In this document: positions 9,654 to 19,071 of the stretch, piece after piece
How positions within the stretch are numbered: position 1 is the first letter of the stretch
Layout of the letters: each line of letters opens with the position of its first letter
NCBI RefSeq assembly: GCF_001565895.1
Contig: NZ_LSNE01000020.1
Location: 69,772 to 133,771, forward strand
Source of the DNA: Paraglaciecola hydrolytica
GTDB lineage: Bacteria > Pseudomonadota > Gammaproteobacteria > Enterobacterales > Alteromonadaceae
Reading direction: 5' to 3'
Length of the DNA: 64,000 nt
Program-made: the position numbers and the translations under genes
The notes under the pieces: generated by a model
Database searches by the model: none
Told to the model about the DNA's origin: nothing
Seen by the model: the letters and a program-made list of their open reading frames with translations, nothing else

Positions 9654-10643
9654 ATGAAAAGCACACAAAAATATGGCGCAGGCATTTGGCACTTCGCGAC
9701 TTATGTCGATAGATATGCAACTGATGGTTATGGTCCACCTAAAAGTTTACTCGAAATGATTGATTTGGCAGGGCAAGTAGATGATTTGTCCGTGGTTGAT
9801 ATTAACTACCCTTTTGTTGACTCTTCGCTGTCGTTGGATGCAGTAGAGGTTGCCTTAAAGAAAAATAATTTATCGGTTATTGGTATCACCCCAGAGATTT
9901 ACACTCGCCAATTTTCAAAAGGCGCATTTACTAACCCTGATGCTGGCATTCGTCGTCTAGCCAATGAAATGGTCAATGATGCTGCTAATGTGGTTCGTCG
10001 TTTTGGTGCAGATTACGTTAAATTGTGGCCGGGACAAGATGGTTGGGATTATCCTTTCCAAGTTGATCATAGAGAAATTTGGAAACTGAGTGTTGAAGGC
10101 ATAGCGGAAGTGGCTAGTCAAAACCCTGATTTGAAATTTGTAATCGAATATAAACCTCGTGAACCTCGCGCCCATATGAGTTACGACAGTGTATCTCGTA
10201 CCTTGTTGGGTATCGAAAAAATGGGTTTACCAAACGTTGGGATTTTGTTGGATTTTGGTCATTCATTGTACGGTGGAGAATCACCTGCCGATGCGGCGCA
10301 ATTAGCCATCGACCATGGTCGTTTATTTGGTATGGATGTTAATGATAACTTTAGAAGCTGGGATGATGATCTTATTGCTGGCTCTGTGCATCCAATCGAA
10401 TTGTTCGAGTTCTTTTATACCTTACGTAAAAATAACTGGGAAGGTGTATGGCAATTGGATCAATTCCCATTCCGCGAAGATTCAGTTGCCGCGGCCAATA
10501 GTGCCATTGGATTTCTAAAAGTCATCGAGCGTGCTCTTGATAAGCTTGATTTTGAAGCTATGCGTGAAGCACAAAAACGTCAAGATGCCGTAACTGCATT
10601 AAACTTAGCGCGCGAAGCGTTATTCAGTTCTTACCATAAATAA
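9654..10643 (+). CDS. TIM-barrel sugar isomerase (AP-endonuclease-2 superfamily), candidate D-apiose isomerase
   Basis: This 329-aa cytoplasmic protein belongs to the xylose-isomerase-like TIM-barrel superfamily. Likely metal/substrate ligands are Glu165 (FVIEYKP), Asp200/His203 (LLDFGHS), Asp228-Asp231 (GMDVND) and Asp269 (QLDQFPF), spaced as in sugar isomerases/epimerases. A GGAGAG ribosome site precedes the ATG. It is encoded just after the DeoR repressor and opposite an operon with kinase and split transketolase. In known apiose catabolism an isomerase of this kind (ApsI) converts D-apiose to D-apulose. Isomerases for L-rhamnose, tagatose or erythrose phosphate look similar, so the substrate call is contextual. 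Confidence 0.78.
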   Translation: MKSTQKYGAGIWHFATYVDRYATDGYGPPKSLLEMIDLAGQVDDLSVVDINYPFVDSSLSLDAVEVALKKNNLSVIGITPEIYTRQFSKGAFTNPDAGIRRLANEMVNDAANVVRRFGADYVKLWPGQDGWDYPFQVDHREIWKLSVEGIAEVASQNPDLKFVIEYKPREPRAHMSYDSVSRTLLGIEKMGLPNVGILLDFGHSLYGGESPADAAQLAIDHGRLFGMDVNDNFRSWDDDLIAGSVHPIELFEFFYTLRKNNWEGVWQLDQFPFREDSVAAANSAIGFLKVIERALDKLDFEAMREAQKRQDAVTALNLAREALFSSYHK

Positions 10644-10660
10644 GCACAGTTATAATTGAA

Positions 10661-10700
10661 AAAAGCCTATTGTTACCTGAAAGGTGACAGTAGGCTTTTA
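10661..10700. terminator. Bidirectional intrinsic terminator
   Basis: An imperfect inverted repeat runs from AAAAGCCTA on the left to TAGGCTTTT on the right, with TTACCT/AGGTGA inner stem and a short loop. A-rich and T-rich flanks allow it to act in both directions. It sits between the convergent isomerase and AraC genes. Confidence 0.8.
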
Positions 10701-10732
10701 TGTTATGACTGGAGGTGGGGGCGAGTTAAGGA

Positions 10733-11620
10733 TTATGTGCCAACACGACGAACATCTTCAGTCATGTGATGAGATTTGCGGTAATCACGTGGTGAACAAC
10801 CACAAGAGCGAACAAAAGCATCATTAAACCGGCTGATGGTGATAAAACCAGACTGCAAGGCAATTTCCGTTACTTTCAAATCGGTAGTCGTTAATAGACG
10901 CTGAGCATGGGAAATACGATGTTGGGTAAGGTAATTGATTAGTGTTGTGCCATAGGTTTTTTGAAATAGGTTCATGGCATAATTGGGATGTAAATCAACA
11001 AACTCACTAATTTGCGCGGCTGTCAGTTTTTCGGTGTAATTTTGTGCCACATAACAGGCCATCTGTTCCACTTTATTAAGACCGGAATTGGCAATGGATG
11101 TAAAACATTCACCACGATTTTCGACCGGTAGTTTATAAGCTAAACGTGTTAAGCGAGCTTGCATCTCTAATAGCACTGGATGTTCAAATTCCGTGGATTG
11201 ATTTTGTAAATCGTTTACCCAGTGTTCAAATAGTTGCCTGTCTGATTCAAATCGATCGCTAGTTGGATCACTAATAAACTGGCCGTGCATTAATTGTTCA
11301 ACAAAGTATTCGGGTAGGCGCCACTGTAAAAAATTCTGTAAGGGGATAGTGGCCACGAAGTAGACAGTATCTGGACTGAAATCAATAATTTGATGAGGGA
11401 TTGCGGCCCAAAATACACTTAATTTCCCTACTTCAACTACTGTTTTTTTACCACCAAGAAGATAAGTGACTGAGCCAGATTTTAGAAAATTGAGTTCCAC
11501 TTCACTGTGGTGGTCAGGGCGTGGCATTGGAGAGGGTTTCCAATGTACACAAGTTAAACCATAAGGTGAAAAATCGGGCCTTTGTGGGTCAAACGATAGA
11601 GGGTGAATTTTACCTACCAT
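10733..11620 (-). CDS. AraC-family transcriptional regulator with N-terminal cupin domain
   Basis: This 295-aa protein has an N-terminal sugar-sensing cupin half (HHSEVELNFLKSGSV, then GGKKTVVEVGKLSVFW) and a C-terminal double helix-turn-helix from about residue 185. The second helix-turn-helix contains the AraC signature FITISRFNDAFVRSCGCSPRDYR split around residues 255-278. It converges on the isomerase gene and has its own promoter to the right (11621 onward). In such loci AraC proteins usually activate sugar catabolism or polysaccharide genes, but no target can be read from the sequence. Family assignment is secure; role and inducer are not known. Confidence 0.85.
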   Translation of the reverse strand: MVGKIHPLSFDPQRPDFSPYGLTCVHWKPSPMPRPDHHSEVELNFLKSGSVTYLLGGKKTVVEVGKLSVFWAAIPHQIIDFSPDTVYFVATIPLQNFLQWRLPEYFVEQLMHGQFISDPTSDRFESDRQLFEHWVNDLQNQSTEFEHPVLLEMQARLTRLAYKLPVENRGECFTSIANSGLNKVEQMACYVAQNYTEKLTAAQISEFVDLHPNYAMNLFQKTYGTTLINYLTQHRISHAQRLLTTTDLKVTEIALQSGFITISRFNDAFVRSCGCSPRDYRKSHHMTEDVRRVGT

Positions 11621-12091
11621 AGTGAATATTAACGTCCTGCAGTTAATTTAAAGTTAATCGTATATATATGTGCTCCACCTTGGTGTTCATGCTGACCAAA
11701 ATCGTTTCTTTAATAGATTTAAGCAGCGTGAAGCTACTAATCTAAACAGTAGTGTTCAGTCAAAGTGCGGAAGGTGATTTAGAGCTGACAAGTTATCAAA
11801 AAGTGTAATTTTAATAACACAAAGTGAAACAATGTACCACAAAGTAGTGCATGCCATGCATTTTTCATAATGTGGATAACAAACATTGGAAGGACACATT
11901 TGCGACAATAATCGCAGCATATTAGATTTAAGTAAGCTGTTAATAGTGCAAATTAAACGCCATTAATATTATGGTTTTAGTGAATTTAAACGTTATGGTT
12001 TGGCAGCTTATTTGAGGTTTTTTCTTGGTTTCAAAACCAAATTATTTAGCGTTTTATTTAAGTCAAAAACAATTATTTAGTTAGGGTATTT
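11621..12091. other. 471-bp divergent intergenic region, AraC gene versus ribB
   Basis: This A+T-rich spacer must hold the promoters of the leftward AraC gene and rightward ribB. I looked for an FMN riboswitch ahead of ribB and did not find its conserved blocks. Only short weak repeats (GCATGCCATGCA near 11850) are visible. Confidence 0.5.
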
Positions 12092-13210
12092 ATGCAACTC
12101 AATACATATGAAGAAATTATTGACGATTTTCGTCAAGGTAAAATGGTTATATTGCTTGACGACGAAGACCGCGAAAATGAAGGCGACATTTTGATGGCGG
12201 CGTCTTGTGTCGAAGCTGAACATATCAATTTTATGGCTAAACATGCACGGGGATTAATTTGTTTAACCTTGACGGAAGAACGTTGTCGCCAATTAAATCT
12301 GCCGCTTATGGTGCGTGACAATACCAGCCAACATACGACGAATTTTACCGTGAGTATTGAAGCCGCTAGAGGAATTTCAACCGGTATCTCGGCAGCAGAT
12401 AGAGCGCAAACCGTTAGATTGGCAGTTGCGCCAAACGCAGTGCCACAAGACCTAGTGCAACCTGGACATATTTTTCCAATCATGGCGCAAGCTGGTGGAG
12501 TGTTAAGTCGCGCAGGTCACACCGAAGCAGGTTGTGATTTAGCTCGTCTTGCTGGCTTAGAGCCCGCTGCGGTGATTGTTGAAGTTATGAATGAAGATGG
12601 CAGCATGGCTCGTCGTCCAGAGTTAGAAGTTTTTGCCAAATTACACAATATTAAAATAGCTACTATTGCTGGCTTAATTCAATATCGTATGGTGCGTGAT
12701 CGCACTATTGAGTGCATAAATCAGCGTAAGGTCACCACTCTGTACGGTGATTTTGTATTAAAAACCTATTTTAATAGTACAACTAATGAACATCATTTTG
12801 CCTTAATCAAAGGTGATATTAGTGAAGATAATCCCACCTTAGTTAGGGTGCATGTGGGTAATACCGCCAAGGATGTATTCAGCATTCGTCAATCAGGCGA
12901 TGATGGTAGCTCGTGGGATTGTCGCGCAGCACTCAAATATATCGCTGAAGAAGGCAGTGGTGTCCTAGTGTATATTTGCCACTCTGAAAGTACTGCGGAT
13001 ATTGAAGAAAGTATCGATTATCTTTTGCATGGTAAACGACGCCGTGCCAATCCTGATATGGCTTACAAACAGGTTGGTGCCGGGTCTCAAATTTTGCGTG
13101 ATCTTGGTATTAAAAAGCTGCGTTTATTAAGTGCCCCAGTGAAGTTTTTAGCTATTTCGGGTTTTGATCTTGAAGTGGTTGAGTATATTGCTTGCGATAA
13201 TAAGCACTAA
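12092..13210 (+). CDS. ribB: 3,4-dihydroxy-2-butanone-4-phosphate synthase with degenerate GTP-cyclohydrolase-II-like C-terminus
   Basis: This 372-aa protein has residues 1-200 as a complete RibB domain: LLDDEDRENEGDILMAA with the acidic metal/catalytic cluster, TNFTVSIEA, and GHIFPIMAQAGGVLSRAGHTEA. It converts ribulose 5-phosphate to dihydroxybutanone phosphate for riboflavin. The C-terminal half aligns in general shape with RibA but lacks the zinc cysteine set and the EGRGIGL loop, so cyclohydrolase activity is unlikely. Fusions with a decayed second half are known in proteobacteria. It stands alone between convergent and divergent neighbours without an FMN riboswitch. It may be the housekeeping ribB or a second copy; a link to pentose catabolism is not supported. 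Confidence 0.85.
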   Translation: MQLNTYEEIIDDFRQGKMVILLDDEDRENEGDILMAASCVEAEHINFMAKHARGLICLTLTEERCRQLNLPLMVRDNTSQHTTNFTVSIEAARGISTGISAADRAQTVRLAVAPNAVPQDLVQPGHIFPIMAQAGGVLSRAGHTEAGCDLARLAGLEPAAVIVEVMNEDGSMARRPELEVFAKLHNIKIATIAGLIQYRMVRDRTIECINQRKVTTLYGDFVLKTYFNSTTNEHHFALIKGDISEDNPTLVRVHVGNTAKDVFSIRQSGDDGSSWDCRAALKYIAEEGSGVLVYICHSESTADIEESIDYLLHGKRRRANPDMAYKQVGAGSQILRDLGIKKLRLLSAPVKFLAISGFDLEVVEYIACDNKH

Positions 13211-13229
13211 AACTCATGCAAACCTGCAA

Positions 13230-13264
13230 TGGGGCAAATTTACTCAATAATTTGCCCCACTGTT
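13230..13264. terminator. Hairpin terminator between convergent ribB and hydrolase gene
   Basis: A perfect 10-bp stem TGGGGCAAAT / ATTTGCCCCA (13230-13239 and 13250-13259) with a 10-nt loop lies between two convergent genes. The T-run after it is short, so strength on the plus strand is uncertain. Confidence 0.6.
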
Positions 13265-13287
13265 TAACTTATTAAAGCCTAAAACTA

Positions 13288-14916
13288 TTAGTGGACATTG
13301 GGATCAATTAGCTCATTTGCCTTGGTTTTATTAGCGTTTACATCAAGGTTAGTCACACGAATGGCGATGCCGCTTTTACCCGGTAATTTCACGACTCGCT
13401 GTTTTGCATCTGTATATTGATAATTATCGAATTTTTGGGTCACAAACTCACCTTCAACTGGCGTTATCGTCATATCCCAAGTATCGATGATGTCTACCTT
13501 AAAACGCATCCCATCGCTTATTCCTTGTTTATATAATGAGAAAGTCCAATCTTGGGGCTTTTCGTGGCCAAAATAGAATAGGTAATATTCGCCAGCAACA
13601 CCCCCAATATCAGGGTTCTGCCATTTATCGATAGGATCGATCCCATCTTTAGGACCCTGCTGCATAATATCGCGCAAAAATGCCAAGCGTGGTGAACTAT
13701 TGCCAGTCAATTTACCGCCAAATGATGTCCAGGTATCTTCACCTTCGATATTAAAATAATCACCATGCCCTACGTAGGTGCCCGCTATAGTACCCGCCCA
13801 AAAACGATGCACCAACTCTTGAGCACTTAGGTCTGCCCATCGAAATTTTGCATCGCCTTCATATTTGATTTCGTCATAAACCACGGGTTTACGATAGACA
13901 TCACGATAGATTTCTGCCGCCCCTGGGCTTTGCACTGCCACTCCGTTTTGCATACTGACATGCGTGATCCAAGGTTTATTATGGTTAAACAGTAACTTGC
14001 CGTTATGGATTGAACGCAGGTGGTTATATGGGTCAATCTTTTGGATTAATTGACCAATACGATCCCAGTCTTCATCGGTTTTGGTTCGCACAAAATCATA
14101 CTCATTGGCCACCGACCACCAAATATTGCGATACGCCGTAAAGCGTGCCACTACATAGCGTACATAAAGCTCGTCATTTACCTCATCCATGGAATTAAAG
14201 CCAAACTTACCATAGGGGTTAAAGAGTATGACATCGGCCTCTATACCCATATCTCGTAACTGGCCAATACGTTTTTCATAGTGCCGAAAAAAATCTGGAT
14301 TGAAGCGCGTAAAATCCCAGTCATAAGGCGGCTTACCTTGATAAGGCCACAAGGCCGGTTGAAATTTATTTCGATAGGGCGTGGGTTGTTGAGTGAGCAA
14401 CATTCGAGCTTTATTAAAAGGTGAAGTGGCTAAGGTTTGTAAAGTTTGTTGTTGCACTTCTATGGGGGTATCGAGCCAGTTATAGATAGTGGTACCTATT
14501 TGTTTGTAGCTAGTACCATCCGCATAGGCAAAGTGGTAGGTATTATGTACCTGCACCGGTCCATGGTTGTTTTTACTGGCTCGGTTAACGTCAAATGTGC
14601 CGCGTTTGCCGGTTAAAGGCCAACGGTTAGATAGGGTTTCATAACGCCATTGACCGACCATGTCAGGCATAAAACGCACGATGTATTTACCGTTACCATC
14701 GTAAAAGCCGGGTACTTCGATTTTTTTCGAGGCATTTTCAAACACGGCAGAAAAACGCACGTCTACAAAAGGATTACCGGTTTTAGGCCCCTCTAACTCA
14801 ACTTGAAATATATCCCATTGTTCAACCGTAACTTGCGTGGCATTGGCCAAATGGCTCAAAAACAAAGCTGTGCTTAAGGCGACGACAAGACAAGCCCTTA
14901 AAACTGTTTTGTTCAT
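13288..14916 (-). CDS. Secreted DUF5060-type glycoside hydrolase
   Basis: This 542-aa protein has a Sec signal peptide ending near LANA (residues 22-26). Residues ~30-110 form a beta-sandwich typical of DUF5060. A TIM barrel follows with acid/base-like Glu in WWSVANEYDF and a candidate nucleophile Glu in VYDEIKYEG, the arrangement of retaining clan-A hydrolases. It then has a small C-terminal beta domain. A GGAG-rich ribosome site supports the start. It is the last gene of the leftward pectin cluster, 40 bp from the GH78 gene. DUF5060 proteins are often encoded with DUF4038 (apiosidase-like) enzymes, and one occurs at 34014-35480. The exact linkage cleaved is unknown. Confidence 0.75.
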   Translation of the reverse strand: MNKTVLRACLVVALSTALFLSHLANATQVTVEQWDIFQVELEGPKTGNPFVDVRFSAVFENASKKIEVPGFYDGNGKYIVRFMPDMVGQWRYETLSNRWPLTGKRGTFDVNRASKNNHGPVQVHNTYHFAYADGTSYKQIGTTIYNWLDTPIEVQQQTLQTLATSPFNKARMLLTQQPTPYRNKFQPALWPYQGKPPYDWDFTRFNPDFFRHYEKRIGQLRDMGIEADVILFNPYGKFGFNSMDEVNDELYVRYVVARFTAYRNIWWSVANEYDFVRTKTDEDWDRIGQLIQKIDPYNHLRSIHNGKLLFNHNKPWITHVSMQNGVAVQSPGAAEIYRDVYRKPVVYDEIKYEGDAKFRWADLSAQELVHRFWAGTIAGTYVGHGDYFNIEGEDTWTSFGGKLTGNSSPRLAFLRDIMQQGPKDGIDPIDKWQNPDIGGVAGEYYLFYFGHEKPQDWTFSLYKQGISDGMRFKVDIIDTWDMTITPVEGEFVTQKFDNYQYTDAKQRVVKLPGKSGIAIRVTNLDVNANKTKANELIDPNVH

Positions 14917-14956
14917 GGTACTGCTCCCTCCTAATTTGTTGAGCTAAATAGCTGAG

Positions 14957-17692
14957 CTAAATTGTTGAACTAAAGGTGTAGCGACCTGCGCTTACCTTGC
15001 ACAATACATAATTATCTTGGCGCTCAATGACTCTCACTCCTTCTGCCAATGCAATGGCCACAGCGGTTTCGAACACCAGAGTATTAGTTAAACTTGGTAC
15101 ATAAACATGGGCGCTAGTATTGGGTGGAACAGTGATAGACCAGCTTAAGTTCTGGCCATTGCGCTGCCAATGACTGACGATTTCTCCATTCATAGAACAA
15201 TAACTAGCCTTGGCAAAATCAAGACCTTCGCCAATATAAGGTTTTAATACAAATTGCTGAAAACCTGGGCACAAGGGATCGAGCTCTATGCCGCCCACAT
15301 GGCGAAATAACCATTCGCCAACTGAGCCAAGAGAATAATGATTGAAGGAATTCATATGAGGGTTAAAAAAACCGTCGCTTTCGGTCCAACCGTCCCATCG
15401 CTCCCAAATAGTGGTAGCGCCATGTTTAATGGGATAAAGCCAAGAAGGGTAATCATCCTGCAATAACAATCGGTAAGCCACATCGTTATAACCTGCCAAG
15501 GTGAGCTGTGGGTTAAGATGACTAATGCCAATAAACCCAGTGCTCAAATGCCAATCGAGAGACTCAATATTTTTTACCAAATGTTCACTGCAGGCAGAGC
15601 GTAAGGATTCTGGAATGAGATTAAAAGCGAGGCCAAGTAAATAACCGGTTTGTGTATCTGTGGTAATGCGGCCGTTATCTTGCAACCATTGTTGTTGGAA
15701 CGCCTTTCTAACTTGGTTAAACATAAGTTCAAAGCGTTGCGCATCCTGCTCATGGCCCAGCTCACGGGCAATTTCACTTAACTTGCTACAGTCATCGGCC
15801 CAATAGGCGGTAGCCAGTAAATTTTTCATAGCCGAATGGGTGCCAAATGAAGTATCTGCCGGAATACATAGCCAATCTCCATAGTTATTGGCGAGTTTGT
15901 TAAGGCGCAATCCATTGGGGTTATGCCTAGCAATCCAATCGACCCACCTCACCATGGCGGTATAATGACGTTCTAAAATGCGCCTATCACCATAAACACG
16001 CCACATGGCATAAGGAATAATTATCCCAGCGTCAGCCCATCCTGCGCCGCCACCCAACTGGCCTAAACCAACAAAGTTTTCTCCTTCTTGCAAGCGTGGT
16101 GCGGTATCGGGGAATATGCCTTCCTCGGTTTGGGCATCTTCGACGTCTATCATCCATTTAGTAAAAAAGGCGGCCACATCCATATTGTAAGTGGCGGTGC
16201 GGAAAAATACTTGGGCGTCGCCCATCCAACCTAAGCGCTCATCCCGTTGTGGACAATCAGTAGGTACACTCAAAAAATTATCTTTTTGACCCCATAAACC
16301 ATTGAGCCAAAGTCGATTTACTCCTGCATGGGAGCATTCAAATTGTCCACTATCTGCGGTGGCTGAACGTACTACACAGCCTATGACCGAGCTCAGTTGT
16401 TCACGTGCAGATAAACCGCTAATTTCAATATATTGAAAACCATGAAAGGTAAAATGAGGTTGATAAGTTTCTGCCTCACCACCTTTACAAATATAGACAT
16501 CAACTGAATCTGCCCGACGTAAGTTATCGGTATATAAACTGCCATCTGGATTTAAGCGTTCACCATGGCGTAAGGTGATTTTTGTGCCAGCTGGGGCATT
16601 AACCGTTAAACATACCCAACCAGCAATATTTTGGCCGAGATCATAAATAAATTTTCCTGACTCTATTTCATTGATGGCTACGGGGGCTAAGCGTTCAACA
16701 ATTTGCACAGGTTCAGAGCGTTGAGCCACTAAAGGAAGCTCTGGTGCGGCAACTTCTAGAGCCGCTAACCAATCGGCCTCAGCAAAGCTCGCTTGATCCC
16801 AGTTAAAGTGTTCACGGCGCGCATCATAGTGTTCACCAAGCATAAAATCAGAAAATAGAATAGGTCCGGTATTGCAACGCCACTGCTTATTGGTGCCGAA
16901 GGTAAGTAATTGGCCATCGGCTAATTCAACTTCTAACTGCAACAACAAACTGTTTTCTAGTGAGCCATAACGGGCGCGGGTTTCTTGCCAACCAACATAA
17001 CCACTCCACCAGCCGTCACCCAATGTGGCCGCAAGGACGTTATCACCTTGTATAAGTAAAGACGTGATGTCGTAAGTACGGTAGTGAATACGTTTGGCAT
17101 AATCTGTCCATTCTGGAGCAAAGATATCATTGCCAATCCGCTCGCCATTGGCGCGTAATTCGAATACTCCTCTGGCGCAGGCATATAGTGTTGCTCTTTT
17201 GGGAGCTGCGATTAAGCCTACGTTTTGCCGAAACAGGGCAGGGGACCCTGGAATGCTTAAGCTTGGTGTTTGGGCTTGGGGATCACGAGTAATAATCTGA
17301 GGATCCGCTGCTATCCACTTTGCTGACCAATCAGATCCGTCTAATAAGCCCATGCTCCAATAACAAGGTGCTGAGCACACAGACTGACCACTGTCATCCC
17401 AAACTTCAACTTTCCAGTGGCATTGTTGGCGAGATTGCAGAGCTTTACCTTGATAAACAATATGCTTGCTTTGTGCTCCCGCTATTTGACCACTGTCCCA
17501 CAGGTCATATTCTGCATTTGCCAGCTTATGTAAGGTAGTGGCAACCATCAAGCGATAGGCGACTTGTTTTGCACCACGACGGTCAGACTTCAGAGCCCAA
17601 CTTAAGCGCGGAGCGCGCTCATCTATGCCCAGTGGCGCGTGCAGATATTCACAACGTAGACGGTCAATGTTGAGTGTTGGACTAAGCATCAT
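14957..17692 (-). CDS. Alpha-L-rhamnosidase, GH78
   Basis: This 911-aa protein has the full GH78 order: N-terminal beta domain (PTLNIDRLRCEYLHAPLGID), Bac_rhamnosid_N, concanavalin-like domain, (alpha/alpha)6 catalytic barrel and C-terminal beta domain. The catalytic region shows DCPQRDERLGWMGDAQVF and WGGGAGWADAG-like acidic clusters, and TIWERWDGW. No signal peptide is visible, so it is probably cytoplasmic and acts on imported rhamnosides. Its start overlaps the transporter gene stop by 4 bp, which supports an import-then-hydrolyse pair. It would remove terminal alpha-L-rhamnose from rhamnogalacturonan fragments or pectin side chains. Confidence 0.92.
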   Translation of the reverse strand: MMLSPTLNIDRLRCEYLHAPLGIDERAPRLSWALKSDRRGAKQVAYRLMVATTLHKLANAEYDLWDSGQIAGAQSKHIVYQGKALQSRQQCHWKVEVWDDSGQSVCSAPCYWSMGLLDGSDWSAKWIAADPQIITRDPQAQTPSLSIPGSPALFRQNVGLIAAPKRATLYACARGVFELRANGERIGNDIFAPEWTDYAKRIHYRTYDITSLLIQGDNVLAATLGDGWWSGYVGWQETRARYGSLENSLLLQLEVELADGQLLTFGTNKQWRCNTGPILFSDFMLGEHYDARREHFNWDQASFAEADWLAALEVAAPELPLVAQRSEPVQIVERLAPVAINEIESGKFIYDLGQNIAGWVCLTVNAPAGTKITLRHGERLNPDGSLYTDNLRRADSVDVYICKGGEAETYQPHFTFHGFQYIEISGLSAREQLSSVIGCVVRSATADSGQFECSHAGVNRLWLNGLWGQKDNFLSVPTDCPQRDERLGWMGDAQVFFRTATYNMDVAAFFTKWMIDVEDAQTEEGIFPDTAPRLQEGENFVGLGQLGGGAGWADAGIIIPYAMWRVYGDRRILERHYTAMVRWVDWIARHNPNGLRLNKLANNYGDWLCIPADTSFGTHSAMKNLLATAYWADDCSKLSEIARELGHEQDAQRFELMFNQVRKAFQQQWLQDNGRITTDTQTGYLLGLAFNLIPESLRSACSEHLVKNIESLDWHLSTGFIGISHLNPQLTLAGYNDVAYRLLLQDDYPSWLYPIKHGATTIWERWDGWTESDGFFNPHMNSFNHYSLGSVGEWLFRHVGGIELDPLCPGFQQFVLKPYIGEGLDFAKASYCSMNGEIVSHWQRNGQNLSWSITVPPNTSAHVYVPSLTNTLVFETAVAIALAEGVRVIERQDNYVLCKVSAGRYTFSSTI

Positions 17693-19002
17693 GAGTTGCC
17701 TCGTTCGTGCTCTATTTGTTCTAGGGATTTACCAGAGGTGTTGGGCATAAAGAAATATCCGACACCACCACTGATCACCAGAAAAATCGTCAGTAGGGTT
17801 GCTAAGGTTGGAATGCCTTGGTTAGCAATGGCTGGCACATAAAAACTCCACACTCCAACCGCGACCCGCGCTAAACCGAAGGTAAACCCTTGGGCCGTAC
17901 CACGCAACATAGTGGGAAACAGCTCTTGGCTAAATACTTTATAAAAGGCTTCGCCTGCTAAGGCGCCGCCTGCAGCAAACAACACAATATTGGCAATGAT
18001 AACGGGAATGCTAAAGGGTAAAACAATTAACATAGCGTAGGCCGAGATCTGTAATATGGCGCCAATAGCCCACAAGGTTTTGCGCGTTTTATGACTTCTG
18101 TCTGAGTAAGGCATAAAAACAAAAATTGCCACTAACATTGCCGTTATAAATGCCACGCTCGGTAAACCAACCCCGAGTGCTTGATTGTCGGCATTGTGCG
18201 AGGTAATCAGGTAAGAATTAAAAGCGCCTGCCGTGCCTGCCGCTAAATTCCAAAATAGGTAAATGGTGCCAGTCCAAATTAGTGCTTTGAGATTGCTTCC
18301 AGAGAATAAGGCACCCAAGGATTGTTTGGCTTTTTCTGCCACTGAAAGCGTTCGTGATTTGGCCTGTTTCCAACGTATAGATTCAGTTAATCCTCGGCGC
18401 AGTGCCCAGGTGATTATGGCAATCACAAATAGATGTAAAAATACTATTCTGATACCAAGCATGCCGAGTGGAGCAACTGCTAAGGCCAACCACAACACTA
18501 TGGTTGGGCCAAGACACCAAGCGACCTGTGTAAAACCGAGTAACTTTCCTCGGGCTTTGGCAGGAGCGAGCTCGCCCACTAAAGCTAATGAGGTTGGAAT
18601 ATCAGCCCCTACGGCAACACCCACAATAAAAGTGCCTGCAAATAACATCTCCACACTACCGGCAAAAGCGATGCACAGAATACCCAGGGCGTAGAGTAAT
18701 AAATCATATTGGTATATAAATTTTCGGCCTAGCTTGTCGCCCAACCATCCACCTAAAAATGCCCCTAGGGCACAACCAAGCGCATTAGGTCCAATCGCTG
18801 CTAAAGCGCCAAGAGCTCCATCTGACATACCAAATTGTTTTTGAAAAAGCGCGAGTCCCGCGCCCAATGCCACAATAGAGCCTGCATCTAAATAAGATGC
18901 CATTCCCGCCAAGGCAGACCATTTCCATTGTTGTTTAGTAATAGCGCCTGAATCAGTTTCAGGACTTAAATCATCGACTAACTTATCTGACATTCTTCGC
19001 AC
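17689..19002 (-). CDS. Major facilitator superfamily sugar/oligosaccharide transporter
   Basis: This 437-aa protein has twelve predicted membrane segments. The family signature GDKLGRKFIY follows segment 2, PAKARGK is in loop 4-5, and the R/K-rich centre of the sugar-porter type is present. A Met three codons in (18993) is an alternative start. Its stop overlaps the rhamnosidase start, so the two are co-translated. It likely carries rhamnosylated or galacturonyl oligosaccharides across the inner membrane for the cytoplasmic GH78. The substrate is inferred only from the neighbour. Confidence 0.85.
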   Translation of the reverse strand: MRRMSDKLVDDLSPETDSGAITKQQWKWSALAGMASYLDAGSIVALGAGLALFQKQFGMSDGALGALAAIGPNALGCALGAFLGGWLGDKLGRKFIYQYDLLLYALGILCIAFAGSVEMLFAGTFIVGVAVGADIPTSLALVGELAPAKARGKLLGFTQVAWCLGPTIVLWLALAVAPLGMLGIRIVFLHLFVIAIITWALRRGLTESIRWKQAKSRTLSVAEKAKQSLGALFSGSNLKALIWTGTIYLFWNLAAGTAGAFNSYLITSHNADNQALGVGLPSVAFITAMLVAIFVFMPYSDRSHKTRKTLWAIGAILQISAYAMLIVLPFSIPVIIANIVLFAAGGALAGEAFYKVFSQELFPTMLRGTAQGFTFGLARVAVGVWSFYVPAIANQGIPTLATLLTIFLVISGGVGYFFMPNTSGKSLEQIEHERGNS

Positions 19003-19071
19003 TCAGCTTAAACGTTGGGTTGAAATTAATAAACATGCTTCCACCTTGGGGATAAAGGAGCGTTAATACAC

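Noticed and set aside
11880-12091. FMN riboswitch before ribB
   Set aside because: The conserved RFN helices and core sequences are absent; only A+T-rich DNA is seen.
12092-13210. ribB as part of the apiose pathway
   Set aside because: RibB motifs are standard and the gene is separately transcribed; nothing in the sequence links it to branched pentose chemistry.
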